Positions 21,401 through 26,905 of a DNA stretch of 64,000 bases are shown one piece after another. The first letter of the stretch is position 1. Each line of letters begins with the position of its first letter. The DNA is from Dastarcus helophoroides (lineage: Eukaryota; Arthropoda; Insecta; Coleoptera; Bothrideridae), in contig CM053327.1 in assembly GCA_028583605.1 (NCBI GenBank), forward strand, positions 34,032,126 to 34,096,125, written 5' to 3'. Made by a program: the position numbers and the translations under genes. The notes below the pieces were generated by a model. That model searched no databases. It had not been told where the DNA came from and was given only the letters and a program-made list of their open reading frames with translations.

Positions 21401-23913
21401 ACCTGACGATATATAACAAGATCGAAACCGGTCTTTGGTTTCCAAACTTCGAATCTAACAAATGTTTAAAACCTATTGGTCAGTGCATTACTAAATTTGA
21501 TAACGTTTTTTTTTCTAACCCAGCTAAGCATGGATTCAATCTGAAAGACAAACTGTCCCCAAAATTAAAAAATTTAATATGGAGAGTTTATAAAACAATT
21601 AAAAAATTAAGTTTGCTGTAGGGATGTTAGGTAAGAGAAAAGGATCAAAGTAAAAAAAATTATGGGAACTGTGAAAACTTTTCATTTGTCAATAAAGATG
21701 TGTATTATCAGGTAGATAGTTTTTCAGAGCTGAATTTGAAAAATATTTTAGTTCTGAAGTAAGGTACGAGAATATCGCAAGTAGCACAGTTAAATTGGAT
21801 AACATGCCAAAACCCTATTGGGTTTTACAAACTCTCTATAACATTAATGCACCAGTGAAAATTATGAAGGACAGAACTAGAGAGGCTGAAATTCGAGAAA
21901 TGAAGCGAGGGTGGTACGAAGATCAACTTGATCGTTACGACAGATCACAACAGTTAAGGTAAGAGAAATAGAAATATAATTAAAACTAGAATGACTGACT
22001 TATCAGATTCAGTATTTATTAGTCGAGAATTCTCATTGCGTAATTCCTATCCAAAGAAGGTTTCATCCCTTTAATTGCCGATGTGGTAAAGAGGGAAACC
22101 TTCTTTGGACTTAATCACAAGCCACAGTGTTTAGTTCAGTGCTTTATTGAACTTTGCTATACTAGATTGTCATTACATCACAAGTAATATGCATAAAATT
22201 AAAAATGTGAATGTAAGTAGCTATTTTTTTCAAACCAAGAGGAAAATATATACCGGATATTCACGAGTGGTTTCGAAATAATGTTTTAAAAATACTCATG
22301 GAAAATATATAATAAAACAAATTAGGTTTAAAAAAAAAATTAAACAAATTAAATTAGAATTGATTAATAACTTTAACACTAGATAGTAATGCGACTTTTT
22401 GAGGGAATTAGAAAAGTTACATCAATTCCTGAAAAATCTTCCATTTCAGGCAGGATTATCTGACGTTATTTAATGCGTCTCGCGTAAATATAGCTGATGT
22501 CTCTTTCGACCAAAGTGTATCCGGTTCAGAAGTTCGAACTTTAGTAAGACCGGCTTTGGCATCCTTGCCCCCTTTTGACTTGACGCCCTACTATAAGAAA
22601 GATTTACCACCAGAAGAGGAAATGGATAGGTAAGACGTTTGATCAAACGAAAGTATGATATTGTTGCGTGTTATCGGTTCGAAAATTAATACTTCGTGAA
22701 TTGTAAACACTTAATTTCAAACTTATTTCACCACAATTATAACTCACTTAACTATCAACTAGCTGCCTAACTAAGTGAGGGAAAGACGACCGCGTATTTA
22801 TACTGTTCCGGTTTCTAGAATGGATCTCCGTACAGATAAGATTATCGCTCACGGAAACGTCTAGAGCGCTTATCTGCTGGATGACTCATTCTCGCTACCG
22901 CTTCCCATTATCAAATGTTTCTAGGTAGTTCCTTACACTACACAATCACTAAGACAAATTTTATAACTACAATTTGTTACAATATTAAGGCGTTGCGGAT
23001 AGACTCACCATTGGTTGGTATTGCAGGATTGTTAAAACTGAAGAAGACGAGTTCTTCGAATCACAACAACGAGAAGAGACGGTTCGAAGTTTCCAGGAAC
23101 AATATGTCCTAAATTTGGAAGACTTCAAAAAATATATGTTCGATCAGAAATGCCGGAGGGAGTTGATGTCATTTTGGTTTGCCGGTAAGACCTAATAAGA
23201 TAATATTTCACAATGTGACGTCACATATGGTACAATTTAACTGCACACATCCCCCTCGACAGTCCCCAGAGCATGTGTCTCACATATATGTTAAAATCAT
23301 AGTTTTCTTGGACGCACAAGCAATAATGGTAACGGAAATATTTATCTTTGAGTAATTTAAATTAAATGACGTATTTATGTGTTAAAATTTTCGGATGATT
23401 TAAAAGTTGGAAAAGAACGGCGAACGGTGGAACGGGCTTGAAAAGCTCAATCGTACAAAAAATAACCGCGACGGGTTCGCTTCAGAATTAACCAAAGCCG
23501 CTTTCGATCGTGGCCGTTGATTAATGAGCATTTGAATCAGGATTCTCCATTGAGTAGCTCCATTACTCCATGCGAACGTATCAGTTTAATTACAACGTGT
23601 TGGGGGAATTTATTTTTTTTATTAAAAGGGCAGCATTTGCCCTTTTATTATGTTGCAGATACTGTGTTATTTGTTCCGTTTTCATGAATATGTAATTCAG
23701 TTTCAGTTGAGCTAATATTTTTCTATTTCATTTAACTTAAATTGGCATACATATTTCATTATTATCATAAAAATATTGACGACATATTTCTCTTTAGGAG
23801 TAAGAAAAGAATCTGAAGAAATGATGAAACGAGTAGAACAACAAAGGGTGGAAATGTTGTCGACCACTGCAATTTCACCCACACCATCAAAAAAAGGCAA
23901 TAAAAAGAAATGA
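143..23913 (+). CDS. ADGB: Androglobin, 5'-partial, 11 exons in window
   Basis: Androglobin is a chimeric protein with an N-terminal calpain-like protease region, a circularly permuted globin domain broken by an IQ (calmodulin-binding) motif, and a long C-terminal region. In mouse it is needed for sperm formation. I joined exons 143-413, 3569-4225, 4560-4785, 4936-5042, 5749-6006, 11278-13510, 20181-20234, 21728-21958, 22450-22629, 23027-23184 and 23798-23913. All junctions are GT-AG, all phases agree, and the sum is 4,491 nt (1,496 residues plus TGA). Family signs are GKYIVRLFWMGAWRKIYVDD across exons 1-2, WPALLCKALLKIA in exon 2, and LQSWFRMSYAKFL (IQ-like) in exon 6. Vertebrate ADGB is about 1,650 residues, so roughly 150-200 N-terminal residues are missing upstream. 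The family call is strong. Exact exon ends rest on frame and consensus only. Residue numbers below count from the first codon in the window. Confidence 0.9.
511..2443 (+). pseudogene. Decayed jockey/CR1-like LINE (copy A), in androglobin intron 1
   Basis: A non-LTR retrotransposon remnant coding for part of a reverse transcriptase. Visible pieces in order: VQPVPK-like block near 660; NNYRPI block near 700; TLDILQAFDKVWH near 910-949 (palm aspartate); VPQGS-like block near 1086; YADD catalytic box at 1165-1176; then the C-terminal region DDHVRAIAKSAPQKLGFLF and a HRRMVGDLSLFFKYYHG-like block near 1900. The 3' end is a GAGTAGATTAAAG-like tail at 2430. Frames are broken by several stops and shifts. 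Two internal duplications are present: 1425-1510 recurs at 1620-1700, and about 1915-2090 recurs at 2105-2320. The first ~90 bp (511-600) are not LINE-like but match the 475-bp satellite found at 38-54 kb. Confidence 0.85.
2733..3568 (+). repeat. Duplicated intron 3' end flanking a 0.7-kb insert
   Basis: The last ~70 bp of androglobin intron 1 (3498-3568: TTTATAAAAGTGTT, CAATTTTCTGAGA, AACGATTTTAG) recur 765 bp upstream at 2733-2809 with scattered changes. The upstream copy reads GATTTTAAG where the used acceptor reads GATTTTAG. Between them lies sequence with long open stretches (2823-3149 and 3079-3540) and an 18-bp minisatellite. I do not recognise the protein these frames would encode. 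Confidence 0.7.
3275..3452 (+). repeat. 18-bp minisatellite encoding KAPD(P/S)
   Basis: About ten units of an 18-bp motif (CCTAAAGCGCCTGATTCA and variants) run in tandem. They read (P/T)KAPD(S/P) in the + strand frame open from 3079 to 3537. The repeat period is a multiple of three, so the frame is kept. No splice sites linking it to androglobin are evident; it lies between the two copies of the intron end. Confidence 0.75.
3569..4225 (+). CDS. ADGB: Androglobin exon 2, calpain-like region with Lys-rich insert
   Basis: The acceptor is GATTTTAG at 3561-3568 and the carried G completes GGA, giving GKYIVRLFWMGAWRK. Residues 91-309. It opens with the conserved WRKIYVDDKLPID block. A low-complexity Lys/Ser/Gly/Pro insert of about 100 residues follows (near 150-260), then IALWPALLCKALLKIA and the hydrophobic end MIGCFTGWIRKK. 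The charged insert sits inside the calpain-like domain and is likely disordered. The donor is CCAAG followed by GTACTT, weak at positions +4 to +6. A MITE starts 7 nt later (4233), so this splice site deserves a transcript check. Confidence 0.88.
4233..4505 (+). mobile_element. 273-bp pogo/Tc1-like MITE at the exon 2 donor
   Basis: Terminal inverted repeats CAGTAGACTCCCGCTAAAG on the left and the reverse complement of a close variant on the right (ending TGAGTCTACTG) are flanked by TA on both sides (4231-4232 and 4506-4507). Short CGTTAAAGTTG subrepeats follow the left end. No coding capacity. The size, TA duplication and CAG start fit a non-autonomous pogo/Tc1-type element. Confidence 0.8.
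4560..4785 (+). CDS. ADGB: Androglobin exon 3
   Basis: Starts after CAACATAG with phase 1 (completing GAA) and ends ATGAG before GTAAGA. Residues 310-384. The segment HLDIWDICAAHTPHYKWPES followed by KPPSPG is typical of the androglobin calpain-like region. A basic linker of Lys/Pro/Leu follows, then VPISFHIFGVCDDMR. Some 150 nt of plain intron separate it from exon 4. No start codon is needed: the ATG at 4562 lies within the spliced frame. Confidence 0.85.
4936..5042 (+). CDS. ADGB: Androglobin exon 4
   Basis: A short exon of 107 nt, after GAAACAG and before GTAAAA. It enters in phase 2 (completing AGG) and leaves in phase 1. Residues 385-420. It reads NTADDVIPEVTPCWDHMFYI then TELRNIPLEKPPEAP. 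It has no domain signature by itself, but it is the only open piece that keeps the frame between exons 3 and 5. It is missed by simple ORF scanning because it has no ATG-to-stop structure. Confidence 0.75.
5113..5255 (+). mobile_element. Foldback MITE fragment (GGAACGGACTG family)
   Basis: Contains the left arm of a repeat family seen six times in the window: GGTGGAACGGACTG, GGTTATCTTC, CTTGTCCCC and CCAAGAAAGATTAAA. It continues into interior sequence also found in the 32.9-33.4 kb copy (TTTCGATA, ATCTT, AGAGAGATACT). The right arm is missing; the solo LTR begins shortly after. Confidence 0.65.
5265..5731 (+). mobile_element. Solo LTR 1 (467 bp) directly before androglobin exon 5
   Basis: Starts TGCTACGAGCTTATCGG and ends GCGTTACA (TG...CA). 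It resembles the LTR at 22662-22981 (shared TTATCGGTTCG, CTTATCTGC, TTTCTAG and the GTTACA end). A TATATAG box lies near 5540. The flanking 4-mers TTAT and ATAT differ by one base and may be a decayed target duplication. No internal retroelement coding lies nearby, so it is read as a solo LTR. It ends 17 nt before exon 5. Confidence 0.65.
5749..6006 (+). CDS. ADGB: Androglobin exon 5
   Basis: The acceptor is CTATTTCTAG at 5739-5748, entering in phase 1 (completing GAC). The exon ends GACAAAG before GTAAAC. Residues 421-506: DLPKWKYFRWLDWAVEKG at the start, a Cys/Phe-rich middle (KCFFPFKKCANYVIY), and a Lys-rich tail with two AGKDKPP-like repeats. An open frame continues upstream to about 5592, but that part is LTR sequence, not gene. 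Only 17 nt separate the exon from a solo LTR. Confidence 0.82.
6020..8600. repeat. Degenerate T-rich repeat region, intron 5
   Basis: Some 2.5 kb of T-rich sequence built from endlessly varied TTTCGACTTTTTTGAAAATT-like words. The open frames inside it (for example 6580-6831 and 8279-8590) are Phe/Leu/Lys-rich by-products of composition. A segment at 6813-6873 (CATGGTAGACCCTTATTGAC) recurs at 11117-11180 in the same intron. An adjacent hairpin (6847-6907) pairs TTGTTTAACATTTCTT with its complement. Confidence 0.7.
7948..8098 (-). mobile_element. Foldback MITE copy, nearly complete right arm
   Basis: Left part GAAATACAGAACTTGTCCCC and CCAAGAAAGATTAAA, then AACAAAGGTTGCTCTA, then the inverted right arm ending AACCAAAGACCAGTCCG and TTCCATCAAAA. 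The outer part of the left arm is missing. Same family as 5113, 19190, 30181, 32918 and 54473. Confidence 0.7.
8606..10121. repeat. Tandem array of seven 215-bp palindromic units
   Basis: GTCGAC (or a variant) marks unit joints at 8822, 9038, 9252, 9468, 9688, 9903 and 10117, so units are 214-220 bp. Within each unit the first ~85 bp (from GTCGACTTTTCCTGGAG) are nearly the reverse complement of the last ~85 bp, around an unpaired middle of about 45 bp (AAACTGAACTTTAAAATATT). The array lies wholly in androglobin intron 5. There is no coding. Confidence 0.85.
10122..11048 (+). mobile_element. A-rich interior and right end of a hAT-like element
   Basis: The segment 11003-11048 (AATTGGGGGTGCTGCAGTTC ... 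AGCCGCCACTG) matches the right end of the complete hAT element at 24593-27652. The A-rich degenerate repeat before it also matches that element's interior. No left end (CAGTGGCGG) or matching 8-bp duplication was found upstream, so the element is truncated or rearranged at its left. Confidence 0.6.
11116..11270 (+). repeat. Dispersed repeat forming the intron 5 3' end
   Basis: 11161-11270 (CATTTCTTC, CAGTTTGGAAATATTTAAAT, GTTTGTTGAC, GACTACGTG) matches 50572-50688 inside the hAT element at 49-51 kb. Its first part (CATGGTAGACCCTTATTGAC) also occurs at 6813. The match runs almost to the acceptor of androglobin exon 6, so repeat-derived sequence supplies that intron end. Confidence 0.65.
11278..13510 (+). 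CDS. ADGB: Androglobin exon 6: globin and IQ region
   Basis: The largest exon (2,233 nt), after TTTCTTTAG and before GTAAGC, phase 1 in and phase 2 out; residues 507-1250. Order: Lys/Ser-rich start, a beta-rich region with VYLDLSPGRYICRLWI, then helical sequence from about residue 770 (HLEDILESMAGECHKFTKMG) that fits the first part of the permuted globin. The IQ-like motif LQSWFRMSYAKFL is at about 909-921. Further helices follow (EIFKTLKEIYTDAF), then a long beta-rich region, and finally a Lys-rich stretch near 13345-13390. I could not assign the proximal haem histidine with confidence. The exon is fully open and unusually GC-balanced against the AT-rich introns. Confidence 0.92.
13949..15621 (+). 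mobile_element. TRIM-like direct-repeat element split by a hAT
   Basis: Two direct copies of a ~150-bp sequence (about 13951-14040 plus 15091-15155, and 15473-15621) flank a ~310-bp middle. Each copy runs from GATAATAAGCCTTG to TTGCATCGCA or GCTGCATCGCA and holds a palindrome TATATACGAATATATAC. The outer flanks share TTTTCTCGTAG, indicating an 8-11 bp target duplication, longer than usual for LTR integration. No coding and no clear primer-binding or polypurine site was found, so the class is open. Confidence 0.65.
14041..15082 (+). mobile_element. Non-autonomous hAT element, 1,042 bp, 8-bp TSD
   Basis: Ends CAGTGGCGGCTGG and CCAGACGCCACTG are short imperfect inverted repeats. AATGAAAA flanks both sides (14033-14040 and 15083-15090). 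The second terminal repeat of the host element (15473-15621) shows the same site without insertion: one AATGAAAA followed by CCAGATTGCAA. That paralogous empty site confirms the ends. No transposase frame is present. Confidence 0.9.
15622..20160. repeat. Degenerate T-rich repeat region, intron 6
   Basis: About 4.5 kb of T-rich words such as AAATTTCGACTTTTT, with longer-range duplication: blocks near 16340-16900 recur near 17050-17880 and again near 17880-18270, and a block with GAATTTTGATTTGAAATTTC recurs about every 250 bp from 18290 to 19150. A single arm of the GGAACGGACTG foldback family sits at 19190-19265. The same kind of sequence occupies 13560-13948. No genes were seen. Confidence 0.75.
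20181..20234 (+). CDS. ADGB: Androglobin exon 7 (micro-exon)
   Basis: A 54-nt exon between TGCTTATAG and GTACGT, carrying phase 2 through unchanged. It encodes about 18 residues, RSRRSGKSPRVSSNADD, a basic Ser-rich linker. An alternative AG ten bases upstream (20167) would bring in an immediate stop. Because the exon is a multiple of three and keeps the phase, skipping it would leave the frame intact. Confidence is moderate because it is short. Confidence 0.6.
20262..21500. mobile_element. Cluster of palindromic MITEs and an ITm fragment
   Basis: Several inverted repeats are nested here. 20377-20415 (TAGAATACAACCTAGACTGC) pairs with 21222-21263. 20412-20490 pairs with 20610-20692 (CAGTTGAAACACTGCCACCT). 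The segment 20497-20610 recurs in reverse complement at 21355-21487 and in part at 25395-25470. CAGGGTAGGCC at 20262 and GGCGCACCCTG at 21199-21209 look like mariner-type ends next to TA, but they share only the first bases, so they may come from different elements. Confidence 0.6.
20690..21085 (+). pseudogene. IS630-Tc1-mariner transposase C-terminal remnant
   Basis: The frame reads WPPNSPNLNPLDYYVWSIVE, the region of the third catalytic Asp in mariner-like transposases, then FRTRIEAIIDANGGYIE at the end. Upstream, in another frame, VFQQ-C-APAHTS is visible where the family has VFQQD(G/S)APAHTS: the second catalytic Asp is lost and the frame shifts. The N-terminal DNA-binding half is absent. 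An open frame starting at 20672 begins inside a palindromic MITE and is not the true start. Confidence 0.75.
21728..21958 (+). CDS. ADGB: Androglobin exon 8
   Basis: 231 nt after GTTTTTCAG and before GTAAGA, phase 2 in and out; residues 1269-1345. It starts AEFEKYFSSEVRYENIASS, includes a Pro-Tyr-Trp segment (MPKPYWVLQTLYN), then a highly charged helix (REAEIREMKRGWYEDQLDRY) that looks like coiled coil. A PYW segment followed by a charged helix fits the C-terminal part of androglobins. Confidence 0.8.
22051..22108. repeat. Short hairpin in androglobin intron 8
   Basis: CCAAAGAAGGTTTC at 22051-22064 pairs perfectly with GAAACCTTCTTTGG at 22095-22108 around a 30-nt loop. It may be a small MITE core. 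There is no coding. Confidence 0.55.
22450..22629 (+). CDS. ADGB: Androglobin exon 9
   Basis: 180 nt after CCATTTCAG and before GTAAGA, phase 2 in and out. Residues 1346-1405: QDYLTLFNASRVNIADVSFD, then ASLPPFDLTPYYKK and an acidic end PPEEEMDR. The proline-rich LPPFDLTPYY segment and the lack of stops support coding. A solo LTR begins 33 nt after the donor. Confidence 0.8.
22662..22981 (+). mobile_element. Solo LTR 2 (320 bp) before androglobin exon 10
   Basis: Begins TGTTGCGTGTTATCGGTTCG and ends TTTGTTACA (TG...CA), flanked on both sides by ATAT (22658-22661 and 22982-22985), a 4-bp target duplication of the kind seen with many gypsy elements. It is related to the LTR at 5265-5731 in the same orientation. 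It lies 33 nt after the exon 9 donor and 45 nt before exon 10, so it fills nearly the whole intron. Confidence 0.75.
23027..23184 (+). CDS. ADGB: Androglobin exon 10
   Basis: 158 nt after GGTATTGCAG and before GTAAGA, phase 2 in, phase 1 out; residues 1406-1458. It encodes a charged, probably coiled-coil helix (EDEFFESQQREETVRSFQEQ) followed by LEDFKKYMFDQKCRRELMSFWFA. The solo LTR at 22662-22981 ends 45 nt upstream, so its acceptor lies in the short remnant of original intron. Confidence 0.8.
23185..23797. other. Androglobin intron 10, no element recognised
   Basis: Ordinary AT-rich intron. A small inverted repeat, AAAAGGGCAG...TTGCCCTTTT, is near 23624-23650. No coding or mobile element was recognised. 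Confidence 0.6.
23798..23913 (+). CDS. ADGB: Androglobin terminal exon 11
   Basis: Starts after TTTCTCTTTAG at 23797 in phase 1 (completing GGA). It reads GVRKESEEMMKRVEQQRVEM, then a short Ser/Thr/Pro linker and a basic tail KKGNKKK, ending at TGA 23911-23913. Residues 1459-1496. A charged helix and Lys-rich end are usual for the androglobin C terminus. The total reading frame closes exactly here. Confidence 0.82.
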
Positions 23914-23989
23914 GTCATTTAAATCATTTACTGACTGAATTTTTAGAATTAGGTAATTTTATTTATTCAATTACTATTTTATAACAATT

Positions 23990-23995
23990 ATTAAA
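23990..23995 (+). promoter_or_regulatory. Possible androglobin poly(A) signal (ATTAAA)
   Basis: ATTAAA lies about 77 nt after the androglobin stop codon, in AT-rich sequence where such hexamers also occur by chance. No canonical AATAAA lies between the stop and this point, so this is the best nearby candidate. Confidence 0.35.
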
Positions 23996-24081
23996 AATAT
24001 ATTTTTATACTTTGCCGTTGTATTTTCTATTTAACGACTACATAATAATCCATCTATAAAAAAGTTTAAAAATGTTGGTGG

Positions 24082-24113
24082 CCAAAGTGTTTCTGACCAA
24101 CGAAACACTTTGG
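24082..24113. repeat. Perfect short hairpin after androglobin
   Basis: CCAAAGTGTTTC pairs with GAAACACTTTGG around the loop TGACCAAC, about 170 nt after the androglobin stop codon. It could be a MITE tip or a structured 3' element; nothing decides between them. Confidence 0.5.
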
Positions 24114-24223
24114 ATACTTAAATTTTTTTTGAAAATATCGAATATGAACTGAGTTTTTTTCATGCTAAAAGTGTTTTTTGGTCAAAATTTTGACTTTTAA
24201 TTGAAATTTTGATGTACCCTTAG

Positions 24224-24592
24224 GGAAGATGAGGTGGAGGCAGTACTTTAATAGCATCGAGCGACAAACTTTCACACAACAAAAATGTTATCTATACAAA
24301 CCCCCAATAAGTAACAACCCTTTCTTATTAGTACTGATAATATCGACACCAAGGGCTGTACTCTCCCGCATAAAAGTGGTACTCGTTGCGTTTTCGTCAG
24401 GGAAAATGTCGACTTCCCAGAACCAAGCTACCCTCTGCTCCAGTCTCGATATCTATCAACAAAGGTGGTGTATTTCCTAACATCTGGAAATGTGCTGGAG
24501 TGCAGCCTGTCCCTAATAAGGGAAAAAGGAATCTGGCTAACAACTATCGCCCTATATCTTTGTTACCCGTCATATCTAAAGTGATGGAAAAG
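24224..24592 (+). pseudogene. Satellite-LINE chimera, 5' part (copy B)
   Basis: 24224-24440 is like one satellite unit: GGAGGCAGTACTTTAATAGC, GTTATCTATACAAACCCC, CGACACCAAGGGCTGTACTC. From about 24410 the frame is reverse transcriptase: KLPSAPVSISINKGGVFPN, then VQPVPNKGKRNLANNYRPIS. The copy is cut at 24592 by the hAT element and resumes at 27653. It is the least decayed of the LINE starts in the window. Confidence 0.8.
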
Positions 24593-26560
24593 CAGTGGCG
24601 GCTCTTAGCTAAAATAAGTGGGGGTGCTGCTCCAGAAAATATTCAACTTTTGTGTCAAATTCAGACTGATTCATTTTTAAATTTTTAAAAGTTTTTATTC
24701 ATATTGTAAATTTATTTTTTACATAATAGAGCAAATTTTGGGAAAACAGTCGAAATTACAAGATTAAAACTTTAATTTCTAAAAAAGAAAGGGGTTTATT
24801 TTCCAAAAACCGGTAAAAATTAATTAATTTGAAATTATATTTTAGTATCTTTAAAGAAATCTTCAAATTTGCAACAAAGGTTTTAGCGATATATTTCAAT
24901 AAAAATTATTCAACTTCAGGATTAAAGTCGAAAAAAGTGATAAAACATCGAAATTTGAAGATAAAATTGCAAATTTCGGGAAAAAAGTCGAAATTAACAG
25001 AAAAAAAATATTCAACCTTGGAAAAAATTCTCGAAATAACGCTGGTATTAAAACAGAACTAAAACTTAAAATTTCGAAAAATAGAATTAAAATTTGAAAT
25101 GAAGCAAAATAGCGTCAATATCTTTCCGAAAATGTAAAAAATGTTAATTTATAATTTTACGTTAAAAAAGTTATCACAATTTACAGAAATATTTAAAAAA
25201 TGGTGAAATATAGTCGACAAAAATAGTGAACAATTTCAAAAAGTATAGATTTAAAAAATCGAAATTTTCAAAAAAAATTCGAAATCCTTAAAAAACCCAA
25301 AATTTTGAAAAATAGGGAAATTTTTAAAAGTGCTAAAAATTTTGGGAGAAAATCCAATTATTTTAAAAATTAAAAAATTTGACAAATATCCGATCTAACA
25401 AGATCGAAACCGGTATTTGGTTTCCAAACTTCGAATCTAATAAATGTTCAAACCTATTGGTCTGTGCATTATTAAATATCCGGAACTTTAAAAGCATTTA
25501 ATTTTTTTTAATCGGAAAAAGATGGAGATTTGATAAAAGTCGAAAACTTCAGATTCAAAGTTATCTAAACGTCCAGATTTTACAAATACTTGACATTTTT
25601 ATAAATTTTTGAAAAAAAAATGCAATTTTAAAAAAGAAATTGAAAAAAAATTGCAATTTTTAAAAAAGACAAGATGTTCAAAAAGTCGTAATTATAAAAA
25701 AATTTCGACAATTTGTTAGCAGTCAAAATTAAAAAAAAAAATTGAAAATTTAAAAAATATCGAATTCTACAATATTGTCAACGAAAACAGTCGTGAATTT
25801 GAAAAAGTGTCGAGATTTTTAAATTTACAGAAAAAAAGGAATACTGAAGAAAATCAGTTTTCAAAAAAATTGAAAATTGGAAAAAGTGAAGAGCAGAATT
25901 CTAAAAAGGTAAGATTTGAACAAAAATGAAAAATTTTAAAAAAGTTAAAATTTTAAAAAAAGTCTAGCTTTTAAAAACTCCATATTTTCAAAAAAATAAA
26001 AAATTTTAAAAATTTAAAAGGGTTGAATAACTGCCAAAATTAAAAAAAAATCAAAATTTCCGAAACAAAAAAAAACGCCGACAATTTCGAAAACACAAAA
26101 GAAAACTAGTCCAAGAGAATAATAGAAAATTTCAAAAACATTTTAAGACATTGAAATTGACAATTTTGAAAAAAAATCAGCTTTCAAATAATTCGACTTT
26201 TCAAGCCACATAGGAATTTTCAGAGTGGGATTTTTGAAGAAAAATATGTCGAGATTTAAAAAATTCAACATTTAAAAATATCTAAATTTTTAAAAAAATT
26301 AAAAATTTGATCAAATGACAACATTTTTGGCACCAGAAGAAATATTTGAAATTCAAAATTTTCAAAAAAAAATCAGCTTTCAAATATTCGACTTTTCAAA
26401 CGACGTAGGAATTTTTACAGTGGATTTTTTAAAGAAAATATACAATTTAAAAAATCAATATGTTCAAAAAATCGAAATTATGAAAAAGAAATTTGACAAA
26501 TTGCAAAAAGTCGATATTTTCAAAAATATTCTCTGTAATTTATTTGCGAAGTATTCATAT

Positions 26561-26905
26561 TTTTTTATTCAGTTTATTGGCTTTTTCTTCGCCGGTCACT
26601 CCTTTCACAATCCTAAATTTCAGTACCTTCTATTAAGGAATGGCAATCTGTTTTAGATTGCCGCAAACAGCGATTGCGTTGGATCTTGGTTTGTCAATCG
26701 CTGTTTGGGACTCAACACTGAAAAACACTTAAAACTATATTAAAATTCAAACGACGTAAAAAATAAATAACAACAAGATTATTCAAAATTTTAACGTTTC
26801 GGGCAGTGTTATTCTCTGCCCGTCGTCAGAAAACCAATTCAAATATATTCCTTTACAAAATTTTTTTGTAAGCTGTCAGAAAAAGCCAATAAACTGAATA
26901 AAAAA
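26561..26905. mobile_element. Small hairpin-rich element with 27-bp inverted ends
   Basis: TTTTTTATTCAGTTTATTGG...CTTTTTC (26561-26587) is the reverse complement of 26879-26905. Inside are a hairpin GGCAATCTGTTTTAGATTGC (26642-26662), a second hairpin CAAACAGCGATTG/CAATCGCTGTTTG (26664-26707), and the hammerhead-like core at 26796-26829. The block AACGTTTCGGGCAG...CTGCCCGTCGTCAG resembles terminal regions of Penelope-like elements, from my knowledge of that family. There is no coding. Confidence 0.7.
26796..26829 (-). ncRNA. Hammerhead-ribozyme-like core
   Basis: On the minus strand this reads CTGACGA, C, GGGCAG, a loop AGAATAACA, CTGCCC, GAAAC. CUGANGA and GAAA flanking a 6-bp helix II are the conserved hammerhead core. 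One extra C lies between CUGACGA and helix II. Helices I and III are not clear: GTT follows GAAAC, and the nearest ACGTC is about 40 nt further on. Penelope-like elements are known to carry hammerheads. Activity is unproven. Confidence 0.5.
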
